NCBI GenBank assembly: GCA_900765975.1
Contig: CAAFTS010000047.1
Location: 1-22,492, forward strand
Reading direction: 5' to 3'
DNA length: 22,492 bases
From: Lachnospiraceae bacterium
GTDB lineage: Bacteria; Bacillota; Clostridia; Lachnospirales; Lachnospiraceae
Shown here: piece by piece, positions 15,211 through 22,492 of the stretch
Layout: every line of letters begins with the position of its first letter
Numbering within the stretch: position 1 is the first letter of the stretch
Made by a program: the position numbers and the translations under genes
The notes under the pieces: model-generated
The model's database searches: none
What the model saw: the letters and a program-made list of their open reading frames with translations, nothing else
What the model was told of the DNA's origin: nothing

Positions 15211-16935
15211 ATGTTTGAAATGATTTCTCGTATTTATCAAATCGCCGGCTCCAGCAGAAAAAAAATAACAGTTGGAATACTGTGCAATATTTTAAAATCC
15301 TTTTTTCAAAGCTTTATGATGCTCAGTGTATTTTTAATCATGTTGAACCTTGATACACTGACCTCCTCAATAATTTTAAAAGCTGTAATTATCATTCTTA
15401 TTAGTATTCTTGGACGTTTCTTTTTCCAATGGATGAGTGACCGTACCATGAGCGGAACCGGTTATGATATTTTCCGTGATTACCGTTTAGAAATTGGTGA
15501 GCGATTAAAACAAGCACCTATGGGTTATTTTTCAGAGCAGAACCTTGGAACCATCCAAACAATTTTAACCACTACCATAGCGGATCTGGAAGGTTACTCA
15601 ATGATGGCTATCGAACAGATGACCAGTGGTGTTGCCATGGCATTCCTTATGTCTTTCATGATGTTCTTTTTTAATCCAATAATAGGGACACTAAGTATGA
15701 TAGGCTTAGTAATTGGCCTGACAGTATTACGCCTGGTCAGACAGCGGGCCGCAGAACATTCGCCAATTTATCAGGCTGCCCAGGAAAATCTGGTTAATAA
15801 ATGTTTAGAGTACATACGTGGGATTGCTGTTCTCCGTTCATTTTCAAACGGCAAAAGCGGCCAGCAAGAGGTACACACCGCATTTCAAAAGAAATGGGAC
15901 GCTGATTATTCACAGGAAAAGGCAACCGCAGGTGTTCTCCGGCTATATGGTCTTGTCTATAAATTGATGAGCTGCGTCTTAATCGCTGCTGCTGGTATCT
16001 TATACATGGACGGAAAAATTTCCCTGCCATTCTGTATGACATTTTTGTTTTGTGCATTTACCGTCTATTCTGATTTGGAAACTATGGGAAACAGTGCATT
16101 CTTGAGCAAGAAAATAAATACCGAATTAGACCGTTTAGAGGAAGTGACAAATATTCCCCAAATGGACACCACCACTGATAAACTCCATCTTTCCAAATAT
16201 GAGATTTCATTAAAAGATGTATCGTTTGGCTATGGTTCCCGCAGAATTATTGACCGCATATCCTTAAACATACCAGAACATACAACATGTGCGATTGTAG
16301 GTCCGTCAGGAAGCGGTAAAACGACATTATGCAACTTAATCGCTCGTTTCTGGGATGTTCAGGAAGGCTCTGTTTGTATTGGCGGCCAAAATGTGAAAGA
16401 CTATACCGCTGACAGTGTGCTTGACTGTATCAGTATGGTTTTCCAAAAGGTTTATCTATTCCATGACACAATTGAAAATAATATTAAGTTTGGGAAGCCT
16501 GATGCGTCACTTGAAGAAGTAATGGAGGCAGCAAAAAGAGCCTGCTGTCATGACTTTATTATGGCTTTGCCGGATGGATATCAGACTATAATTGGCGAAA
16601 GCGGATCTACATTATCTGGCGGCGAAAAACAAAGAATCTCCATTGCACGGGCAATTTTAAAAGACGCACCCATTGTCATTTTAGATGAAGCGACCTCCAG
16701 TGTTGACCCTGAAAATGAACAGGCTCTTTTATCTGCGATTGAGGAGCTGACTAAAAATAAGACTTTAATTTCCATAGCCCACCGATTGAGTACTGTACAA
16801 AAAGCTGACCAGATTATTGTGATTGATAATGGGCAAGTCAAACAAAAGGGCACCCATGACCAGCTCAGTAAAAAGGACGGAATTTACCGGAATTTCCTTA
16901 AATTACGTGTGGAAGCCACCGGATGGCAATTATAA
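15211..16935 (+). CDS. Exporter-fold ABC half-transporter, module 2 second subunit (ABC4)
   Basis: A 574-residue membrane-ATPase fusion. ATPase motifs are Walker A GPSGSGKTT (364-372), Q412, LSGGE (468-472), Walker B IVILDE with E493, D-loop SVDPE and H524. The ATG directly follows the ABC3 stop, and AGGAG inside the ABC3 tail is the ribosome site. Like ABC2 it carries the more standard D-loop and has a C-terminus ending in A-T-G-W (ABC2 ends S-L-G-W), supporting ABC2 and ABC4 as counterparts. All four ABC proteins keep the catalytic Glu and His, so neither heterodimer has the degenerate ATP site common in two-subunit drug exporters. A long hairpin 78 bases downstream may end the operon. Confidence 0.93.
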   Translation: MFEMISRIYQIAGSSRKKITVGILCNILKSFFQSFMMLSVFLIMLNLDTLTSSIILKAVIIILISILGRFFFQWMSDRTMSGTGYDIFRDYRLEIGERLKQAPMGYFSEQNLGTIQTILTTTIADLEGYSMMAIEQMTSGVAMAFLMSFMMFFFNPIIGTLSMIGLVIGLTVLRLVRQRAAEHSPIYQAAQENLVNKCLEYIRGIAVLRSFSNGKSGQQEVHTAFQKKWDADYSQEKATAGVLRLYGLVYKLMSCVLIAAAGILYMDGKISLPFCMTFLFCAFTVYSDLETMGNSAFLSKKINTELDRLEEVTNIPQMDTTTDKLHLSKYEISLKDVSFGYGSRRIIDRISLNIPEHTTCAIVGPSGSGKTTLCNLIARFWDVQEGSVCIGGQNVKDYTADSVLDCISMVFQKVYLFHDTIENNIKFGKPDASLEEVMEAAKRACCHDFIMALPDGYQTIIGESGSTLSGGEKQRISIARAILKDAPIVILDEATSSVDPENEQALLSAIEELTKNKTLISIAHRLSTVQKADQIIVIDNGQVKQKGTHDQLSKKDGIYRNFLKLRVEATGWQL

Positions 16936-17012
16936 ATATTACCATTTCACCCCTCTGTATCAATGAAAACCAGGAAAAGATTTAATACCGACTTTTAACC
17001 CCTAACATGACG

Positions 17013-17079
17013 GGAAGAGACGATCCCAGAGAATTCGGGCCTTTTCTAAGGCAAAATTCTCTACGGGACTGTCTCTTCC
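17013..17079 (+). terminator. Long interrupted hairpin after ABC4, at the end of an IS relic
   Basis: GGAAGAGAC (17013-17021) pairs with GTCTCTTCC (17071-17079). Inside, CCC/GGG, AGAATT/AATTCT and CCTT/AAGG continue the stem. On the plus strand it is followed by TTTTTCTTGAT, so it can terminate ABC3-ABC4 transcripts. It also lies just beyond the transposase relic stop, so it may have arrived with the insertion sequence. Confidence 0.7.
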
Positions 17080-17144
17080 TTTTTCTTGATCCTATTTCAG
17101 GACGCAAAACCCCCTTGTTCGGATTTTACGGAGCGCTCTGTCTG

Positions 17145-17405
17145 CTAAGCGGTTTTCTGCTCCTTTTTCCCTTCATATTTTTCGATTTCATGGTGTAAAA
17201 ATCGGTGGTATTTCATCATATTCCCGCCTATCGCATACAACATGAACTCTTTATATACTTTTTCCTCTGATCGGTAGTTAAAACGCCGGAAGTTTCATTC
17301 CCCTTGATATCTCCAAAATGTCCCTATGTCTGGATTGAACGGGTCTGACTCTTCATGACTTTATTGCGGTCCGGGTTCTTTTCTGCATTGTATTTATAAA
17401 GACAT
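17145..17405 (-). pseudogene. IS1182-like transposase, C-terminal relic
   Basis: Minus-strand translation gives YNAEKNPDRNKVMKSQTRSIQ, a stop at 17324-17326, then GHFGDIKGN. After a frameshift near 17285-17300 it continues with RRFNYRSEEKVYKEFMLYA, then G-N-M-M-K-Y-H and a stop at 17145-17147. The order S-I-Q, x-F-G-D-I-K, F-R-R-F, K-V-x-x-E-F, N-x-x-K-x-H is the end of IS1182-family DDE transposases, which remain about 500 residues long when whole; only about 90 are left. With a nonsense codon and a frameshift it is dead. It directly adjoins the duplicated A2 fragment, so the insertion sequence probably took part in that rearrangement. Confidence 0.8.
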
Positions 17406-17430
17406 TTTATTATTAAATTATAAAATAGTT

Positions 17431-17485
17431 GCCGCAGACTTTTTGATAAATCGACATTGCCATCTATTATAAAAAGTACTGCGGC
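17431..17485 (-). terminator. Long hairpin, second copy
   Basis: Same 55-base structure as 9634-9688, with one substitution confined to the loop. It lies after the relic ATPase on the minus strand. Confidence 0.5.
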
Positions 17486-17613
17486 TCGAATTTTTATATT
17501 AACTTCCAGCTTACTCTTACATATTTCTATATCCGAAATAAGTTCTCTTTAGTCCTTATGACAAATAGCATTTCTCTCAGCTCACTTCAAAGTACTCATT
17601 TGCTTTTATATAA

Positions 17614-18012
17614 TCATTGCTGAATACCCTTTTCGTGGGAGAAAAATTCCTGTAAACATTTTACAGTTTCGTTATCCATAGGCCGATGCCATAATATGCG
17701 GCCATGCTCAATAAACATAAGATGTGTACAGCATTTGTATATCAGTTCCAAAAATTCCTCTCTTGTATATTCATTACATATCTCTCCTCGCTTCATATAT
17801 ATGATTCGATCCGCATATGGAGCCAGGTAATAAAGGCGGTGTTCGGCAACAATTACTGTCTTATTTTCAGATTGCCATTAGCGAATTACTTCTGTTAAAT
17901 CTTTTATCGAAGAAATATCCAAATTAGAGGACAGTTCATCCAAAACCAAAGTATTAGGGCCGATAGCATCTGCCGATGCACAGGCTATCTTCTGCTTTTC
18001 TCCACCAGATAA
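17614..18012 (-). pseudogene. Decayed copy of ECF ATPase A2
   Basis: Reading the minus strand from 18012: SGGEKQK and the Walker B region, where DEP has become DEL; then V-I-R followed by a stop replacing Q; then WQSENKTVIVAEHRLYYLAP, MKRGEICNEYTREEFLE, and an in-frame jump to LIYKCCTHLMFIEHGRILWH and a new end, EKGIQQ. Relative to A2 about 0.66 kb is deleted, including the whole second Walker A. The residual 60-codon open stretch (17614-17796) is a by-product of the in-frame deletion, not a gene. It implies that a third ECF gene set, or a duplicate of module 2, once stood here. Confidence 0.9.
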
Positions 18013-18336
18013 GGGGGCCGAGATTAGTTCTGGCTCCCTTTAAGTTTGGGAATAGTAGTGGGACTGATTGCCTTTATCTGCGTTTTGCGGTACTCGCTTC
18101 TTTATTAACCATGAACATTGGCTAATGGATTATCTGCTCTGCATCTATGTGTCTGGTACTTTGATAATAAATATATATAATACTTTTGTACGAATTAATG
18201 TTTCTTGTTTACACTTTGGATAAAACATTGGAAAATTCTCAGGAACTGCGTCCGGTCGTTTCTGATCCGTGTTTTATTTTTACAAACAGAGCATAGTAAC
18301 CATTTAATTTGACACAAGCACCTCCACCCCCGATTT
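18013..18336. other. Unassigned spacer between relics
   Basis: No full gene seen. A plus-strand frame reads LGIVVGLIAFICVLRYSLLY and stops near 18105, like the last helix of a membrane protein, but it is only about 25 codons long between stops and has no start or known family. The remainder up to the AraC-type gene is AT-rich and featureless. Confidence 0.45.
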
Positions 18337-19169
18337 TTATCCAGCTATCTCTTTTCTGTAAAAATAACTCATCAAAGCAGCTTCACTTTCTCTTTCTGAC
18401 TTTTTCCGATATTCAGTGGGCGAAACCCGGAATCTTTCTTTGAACACCCGGTTAAATGTCCTCTGACTGTCAAATCCACTATCCAGGCAGATCTTCGTAA
18501 TGGAATCCTCTGTGTCCTCCAGTCGGTGACGGGCATAATCTAACCTCGTATCGTTCAGATACCGCTTAAAATTACTATGAAACGTCTTTGAAAAAATGCG
18601 GGATAAAACATACTTACTAACCCCTAAGTCTTTCGCCATATCTTCTAAAGAAAACGGATTCTTGAAATTGCCTGACACGTAAGCAACAGTCTGATAAATA
18701 AGATCATTGCTTCCAATGCTTCTTTTTTCTACTAATTCAAAGTTTCTGATGCATCTTGCCAGGACAATCTGTAAATATGCCTGTACAATCGCAAATTCTG
18801 TCTGTTTTGTTTTCAAAACCGCCCCAAGCGCACGATACGTTTCCCTGTCCACGTCCGCAGCTTTTATTATCGGATATTCCGGCGCATAGTTTAACAATAC
18901 CTCATCAAAAGTACTCAAAACAAACGGCGGGGATTTTATAAAAACAGCCACATTCTCCCTATCCGTAAAAACCTGATAATGATGGATGATATTTGGAAAT
19001 ACAAAACCTATATCCCCCTCCTCCATATGATACAGTTCCTGCCCAATTCCAAAGTACCCTCTGTCACCCACACAATTTCCAAAGCATTGTGCAAATGTGG
19101 AGATACATGTTCTGCCACTCTTTTTACTGCCAGAATTTCTTCCTTCGTATCTACAAATGATAAATGCAC
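18337..19169 (-). pseudogene. AraC-family regulator with a frameshift
   Basis: The uninterrupted frame (from 19071) lacks a proper beginning, but a second frame starting at GTG 19169, with GGAGGG 8 bases upstream, supplies it: HLSFVDTKEEILAVKRVAEH, then S-P-H-L-H-N-A-L-E-I-V-W-V-T-E-G-T-L-E-L-G. One base missing near 19040-19050 would join this to GQELYHMEEGDIGFVFPN. The whole would be a normal AraC sugar regulator of about 278 residues: a cupin sensor (with H-x-H near the start) and a C-terminal double helix-turn-helix (FSLEDMAKDLGVSKYVLSRI, then ITKICLDSGFDSQRTFNRVF and P-T-E-Y-R). It diverges from a gene stub at 19321. A sequencing error is an alternative to true inactivation. Confidence 0.8.
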
Positions 19170-19281
19170 GGATAAATCCCTCCTCTCCTTTGTTCCTGAT
19201 CCTGCATTGTCGCCTTATATCTGTCGCAAAATATGGCTATTATTTCTTTTCTTTTGGCAAGCAATATTATTTCTCCTGTCA

Positions 19282-19320
19282 TATAATAAACGCATAATCA
19301 AGAACAAGGAGGACGGTAAA
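19282..19320 (+). promoter_or_regulatory. -10 box and ribosome site of the 19321 gene stub
   Basis: TATAAT (19282-19287) with no good -35 at 16-18 bases, as is common for activator-dependent promoters, and AAGGAGG shortly before the ATG. It faces away from the AraC-type gene, its likely former activator. Confidence 0.55.
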
Positions 19321-19398
19321 ATGAGTAAGCTGAAACAGTATTTCAATATCCTTTTGACTTTTTATGCCGACTATTTCAACCATATATATCGTGCATAG
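19321..19398 (+). pseudogene. 25-codon stub of a gene divergent from araC
   Basis: A short frame, MSKLKQYFNILLTFYADYF followed by NHIYRA, with an excellent ribosome site (AAGGAGG) and a promoter-like TATAAT. It stops where the convergent GPH transporter fragment ends (stop at 19402-19404). I read it as the 5' end of a gene, probably the target of the adjacent AraC regulator, cut off by a deletion. It could instead be a genuine small protein. The family is not recognisable from 25 residues. Confidence 0.45.
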
Positions 19399-19401
19399 TT
19401 A

Positions 19402-20113
19402 TCAAAGAAGCTGGGTATCTCCTGATACCATTCCTTTCTTCGCCCGGATTTTATCATTCGCTTCCTCAACATTGATTCTGGAGAGAACAAGCATGATAAG
19501 CACATCAAAAACAAGCGGCAGCCACAGATACATAAACTTAAGCATACTGATACAAGATTCCGGCTGCGTTGCTGCTGTTCCTACATAGCCGCTTAATTCA
19601 AGCAGCCATCCTACAACAGCAGTTCCAATACCTCCGCCAATCTTAACCCCTAATGAGGTACAGGAATACATGGTGCCCTCTACCTTTTTCCCCTTCGTCA
19701 GATATGTATATTCTGAACAGGATGCAATCACCGCATTCATATCCCCCTGCCAGGGCCCCTGGCCCAATGCTGCTGCCGCTGTAAACAGCAGCATCAATGG
19801 AATGCTTCCCATATACCCTGCTGCAACTACCAGGGCTCTTCCAACCACCGCCAGCATATACCCCCTTAAGTTCAGCTTATACATTCCATTCCATTTCCCT
19901 ACCAATGTGGGTGTGAATATCAAGGCGATAATCAAAGGAATGTTTACTGCCCATGAAAATACTCCGAATAAATTTTTATTTTTCAGAACCCATGTTGCAT
20001 AGAAGATACCCGCTCCGATCATGGCCGTATACAACTGCTGTAGGATATAGATTCCACAGATCATGAGGTAATATTTATTTGCAATCATCAGTCTGAACGC
20101 ATCAACCGCACTG
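19402..20113 (-). pseudogene. GPH-family sugar/cation symporter, C-terminal half
   Basis: About 235 residues are readable, from SAVDAFRLMIANKYY to GDTQLL and a stop. There are about six hydrophobic helices; the conserved GPH (MelB-like) pattern includes LMICGIYILQQLYTAMIGAG, then GQGPWQGDMNAVIASCSEY and KVEGTMYSCTSLGVKIGGGI. Full members have about 450-480 residues, so the first half is missing. The fragment is fused out of frame to the front of lacZ at about 20113; the lacZ frame stops at 20102. An ATG at 20088 exists but has no ribosome site. A lactose or galactoside symporter is the natural guess from the neighbour. Confidence 0.85.
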
Positions 20114-21574
20114 TATTTTATGGTACTGATAGGTCACGTTATAATTCCGATACCTGGCGCTTTCGTATTGAGTCAGTCTTGCGGGATCGAATGTTTTTGT
20201 CCACTCCAGTGCCTTTTCAAAATTGCAGCCATAAGCACTTTCATTTCCCATAGACCACATAACAATGCAAAAACGGTTCTTATCTCGCTGAATCATACGC
20301 TGTACACGGTCAAGAATCGACTGCTCCCAGGCCGGATCATCCGCTATCTTCTCATTCCAGCGACTAAAGCGGTTATAACCGGTATCCTCTTTCCGGTACA
20401 GCATGAACGGCCCATGTGCTTCGATATCCGCCTCATCAATCACCATAAATCCATATTGATCGCACATCTGATAAAAATACGGCGCATTCGGGTAATGGCT
20501 GGAACGAATCGCATTAAAATTATGCTGTTTCATCAATATCATATCCGTCTTTATCTGTTCCGCACCTACAACTCCTGTTTCCGGCTCAAAATCGTGACGG
20601 TTCACACCACGGAATTTGATTTTCTCACCGTTGAAATAAATCACTTTATCGTGAATTTCAATCGTGCGTAAAGCTACCGCATCCGCAATCACTTCATATT
20701 TCGATTCCATGATCACCGTATAAAGATAGGGATGTTCTGTATTCCAAAGCACCGGACAAACAATTTCAAATTCTATGATTCCATCTTTCTCTATCGTCCC
20801 TTGAGAAACAACCGCTCCGTTTTTATCTTCCACTCTTATGTTCAGATGAATCGGCTGATAAAACTGTATATCTAACTTTATCCTGGCGGATTCTTTGGAA
20901 ACCTCTGTCGTTATGCGATAATCTCGCACAGCCCGTTCCAGACGTTTTAAAATGTACACATCTCTGAAAATCCCGCTCATCCGGAATTTATCCTGATCTT
21001 CCAGATAAGAACCGTCACACCACTTCAGGACCAACACTGCAATACTATTCTCCCCATCCTTCAAAAAGGAAGTAACATCAAATTCACTCACTGCATGAGA
21101 TATCTGGCTGTATCCTACATATTTTCCATTCAACCAGACATAAAAGCAGCTATCTACTCCCTCAAAATTCAGATATGCTTTTGGCGCTGTTTTTTCACTC
21201 TGGTAAAAAAATGTATGGACATAAGCTCCGCACGGAATATCCTGCGGAACATAAGGCGGATCAAAGGGAAATGGATAACGGATATTCGTGTACTGATGCA
21301 TATCGTATCCCTCCATTTGCCATATGCCTGGGACTCTCATTTCATCAAAATCTGATACGTCATAATCCGTTTCGTAGAACGATTCCTTCACATCGTAAAT
21401 ACTTTCAAAATAATGGAATTTCCAGTTTCCATTTAAAAGTTGCAGACGGTCTGACTTTTCCCTGTGCTCTGTCAGATCATCCATTCTTTTTGATGTCGGC
21501 ATGTAGTACGCTCTTGGCGGCATTGTGTTTTCATGCAGCACGCTTAAATCTTCATAATAACGTGGTACGATCAT
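20102..21574 (-). pseudogene. lacZ: Beta-galactosidase (GH2), N-terminal half
   Basis: 490 codons of a GH2 beta-galactosidase, normally about 1000. The sugar-binding domain (LLNGNWKFHYF, VPGIWQMEGYD, QYTNIRYPFP), the immunoglobulin-like domain and the first part of the TIM barrel are present, including FRGVNRHDF, NAIRSSHYPN, DEADIEAHG and the acid/base motif MWSMGNES (Glu at about residue 445). The sequence follows the family to ARYRNYNVTYQYHKI and then breaks (QCG, stop). The nucleophile Glu, expected some 75-80 residues later, is absent, so the product cannot be active. The start is supported by GAGGGAGGG 5 bases upstream. A divergent AraC-type regulator lies 197 bases away. A deletion has joined it to the GPH gene. 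Confidence 0.93.
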
Positions 21575-21672
21575 AAATTCCCTCCCTCAAATATGCACTT
21601 TTTCATCATACAACATTTTTTCTATCATCGGCTGCGCTTTATTTGTTACTGTAATCATACGTCAGTATTCAA

Positions 21673-21702
21673 AATATGTCTATAAACCGGAATAGACATA
21701 TT
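21673..21702. promoter_or_regulatory. Perfect dyad in the lacZ/araC divergent region
   Basis: AATATGTCTAT-N8-ATAGACATATT, 11-bp arms. The right arm contains the -35 box of the plus-strand promoter, so a protein bound here would repress the araC-type gene and could affect lacZ in the other direction. Confidence 0.75.
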
Positions 21703-21721
21703 ATGCACAAAATGATACAAT
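21693..21721 (+). promoter_or_regulatory. Promoter of the AraC-type gene at 21772
   Basis: TAGACA (21693-21698), a 17-base spacer and TACAAT (21716-21721), each five of six to consensus. The ribosome site GGGAGGG follows before the ATG. Confidence 0.7.
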
Positions 21722-21771
21722 ATAAAAAGACAGCGTCATCACTTATTTTTTAAAAAAGGGAGGGCTCCGCC

Positions 21772-22449
21772 ATGTATATGAACAACGGTTACTTAAATCA
21801 ATCTCATCTCGACTTCAAAGACAAAAGCCAGCCACTGATTGTTGGAAGCTGCGGCACATACAGATTATCTACACTTCCTAAATTACCAACCTATCGTCCG
21901 CGGGGGCGCTTGGATTTTCAAATCATCTACGTCGCTTCCGGATGCGGTCATTTTCATTTCGACAAACCAGAAAATGAAACCATCGTTCATGCCGGCAATA
22001 TTGTTTTATACCGTCCAAAGGAATTTCAAAAATATGAATACTACGGTGAAGATAAAACCGAGGTGTACTGGATTCACTTTACAGGAAATAATATAAAAAA
22101 TATCTTGCGAAAATATGGGTTCGCAGACAACCGCAGAATCTTTCCGGTAGGTACTTCTTTGGAGTATGAACAAATTTTCAAACGTATCATATTAGAATTA
22201 CAAAAATGCCAAAGTAATTATGAAGAAATGATGACGCTCTTATTGCGCCATTTATTGATCATTTTCCAGCGGGAATTAACCAAAGAACACACCTTAAAAA
22301 ATGACTATATGATTCACGAAATAGATAACGCTATAACTTACTTTATGGAAAATTATAATCGGGAGATTAATATAGAGGAATATGCCTCATCCAGAGGAAT
22401 GAGTCAGACTGTCAAAAAAGTCAGCATTAGCTGGCTTTTTTTGATATAA
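21772..22449 (+). pseudogene. AraC-family regulator truncated by an insertion element
   Basis: The N-terminal AraC cupin domain is complete (C-G-T-Y-R-L, then RPRGRLDFQIIYVASGCGHF, and a G-N-I-V-L-Y-R-P segment), followed by the linker and the first helix of the DNA-binding domain (INIEEYASSRGMS). At about 22404 the sequence leaves the family and runs into an insertion-element end (residues QTVKKVSISWLFLI, then a stop). A full protein would have about 290 residues; nearly the whole double helix-turn-helix is missing from this frame, so DNA binding should be lost. It is divergent from lacZ and was probably its regulator. The remainder of the gene may lie beyond the insertion, outside the window. 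Confidence 0.88.
22413..22443 (+). terminator. Hairpin at the insertion-element end
   Basis: CAAAAAAGTCAGC pairs with GCTGGCTTTTTTTG around an ATTA loop (one G-U pair and one extra T). It would stop transcription entering from the araC side, ahead of the element's own promoter. Confidence 0.7.
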
Positions 22450-22469
22450 TAGTATCAGAGGTGAAACGT

Positions 22470-22492
22470 ATGCTGATGAAAGAGAAATCGGA
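22470..22492 (+). CDS. Start of a probable transposase gene (cut by window end)
   Basis: ATG at 22470 with GAGGTG 7 bases upstream and TATAAT at 22445. Only MLMKEKS is readable. Position and promoter suggest the element's transposase; the family cannot be told from seven residues. Confidence 0.5.

Larger units (their letters stand above)
17412..18012. repeat. Duplicated A2 3' region, copy 2 with internal deletion
   Basis: Matches 9614-9953 and then jumps to about 10610-10886; the join is near 17750 (AGTTC against AGTCC, a short shared sequence). Similarity stops abruptly at CCACCAGATAA. Differences are scattered point changes, which points to an old duplication. Confidence 0.9.
22405..22492 (+). 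mobile_element. Left end of an insertion element within araC
   Basis: Begins at about CAGACTGTC, right after the last codon that fits AraC. It has a terminator-like hairpin (22413-22443), a promoter TATAAT (22445-22450), a ribosome site (GAGGTG) and the start of a gene. GACTGTC also occurs at 17067-17073 beside the IS1182-like relic, a slight hint of the same family. The right end is outside the window. Confidence 0.7.

Noticed and set aside
17007..17198. 63-codon plus-strand frame over the hairpin and IS relic
   Set aside because: It spans the inverted repeat and the antisense of the transposase tail; it has no ribosome site.
17614..17796. 60-codon frame as a small real protein
   Set aside because: Every residue up to the last few derives from A2 through an in-frame deletion; the upstream part has a nonsense codon and no start signal.
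18016..18105. Membrane-protein tail at 18016-18105
   Set aside because: Only about 25 codons between stops, no start and no family match; not enough to call a gene.

Overview
The window looks like accessory chromosomal DNA of a low-GC Gram-positive anaerobe, most likely Clostridia of the Lachnospiraceae type. The grounds are AT-rich spacers, GGAGG-type ribosome binding sites, a sigma factor of the kind carried by Tn916-like conjugative elements, energy-coupling-factor (ECF) transporters, and a GH2 beta-galactosidase. No rRNA, tRNA or CRISPR array was seen.

Region 1 (1-1684) is mobile-element debris. It holds a minus-strand sigma-70-like gene with a strong hairpin terminator, about 0.5 kb without genes, a second imperfect copy of the terminator segment, and a 64-residue relic of a MATE efflux pump.

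Region 2 (1685-16935) is the core and appears intact. It contains two paralogous transport modules. Each has an ECF-type set (a Trep_Strep/MptD-like S component, an EcfT and a fused double ATPase) and a pair of exporter-fold ABC half-transporters of the IrtAB/YbtPQ-like class. Module 1 lies on the minus strand in the order S1, T1, small ORF, AraC regulator, A1, ABC1, ABC2. Module 2 is split around a TetR regulator: TetR, S2, T2 and A2 on the minus strand, and ABC3 and ABC4 diverging on the plus strand. A shared operator-like sequence, GTTAG-N6-CTAAC, occurs once before ABC1, twice before S1 and once before S2. A different dyad, built on TGTAATAT, lies between tetR and ABC3. The gene mix suggests scavenging of a metal chelate or siderophore-like molecule; that is inference from family resemblance.

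Region 3 (16936-18336) is a scar. It has a long hairpin, the 3' end of an IS1182-like transposase with a stop and a frameshift, and a decayed, internally deleted second copy of the end of the module 2 ECF ATPase.

Region 4 (18337-22492) is a collapsing sugar-utilisation locus. It has an AraC-type gene with a frameshift, a divergent 25-codon gene stub, the back half of a GPH-family sugar transporter joined to the front half of lacZ by a deletion, and a second AraC-type gene cut in its DNA-binding domain by an insertion element. The window ends inside that element.
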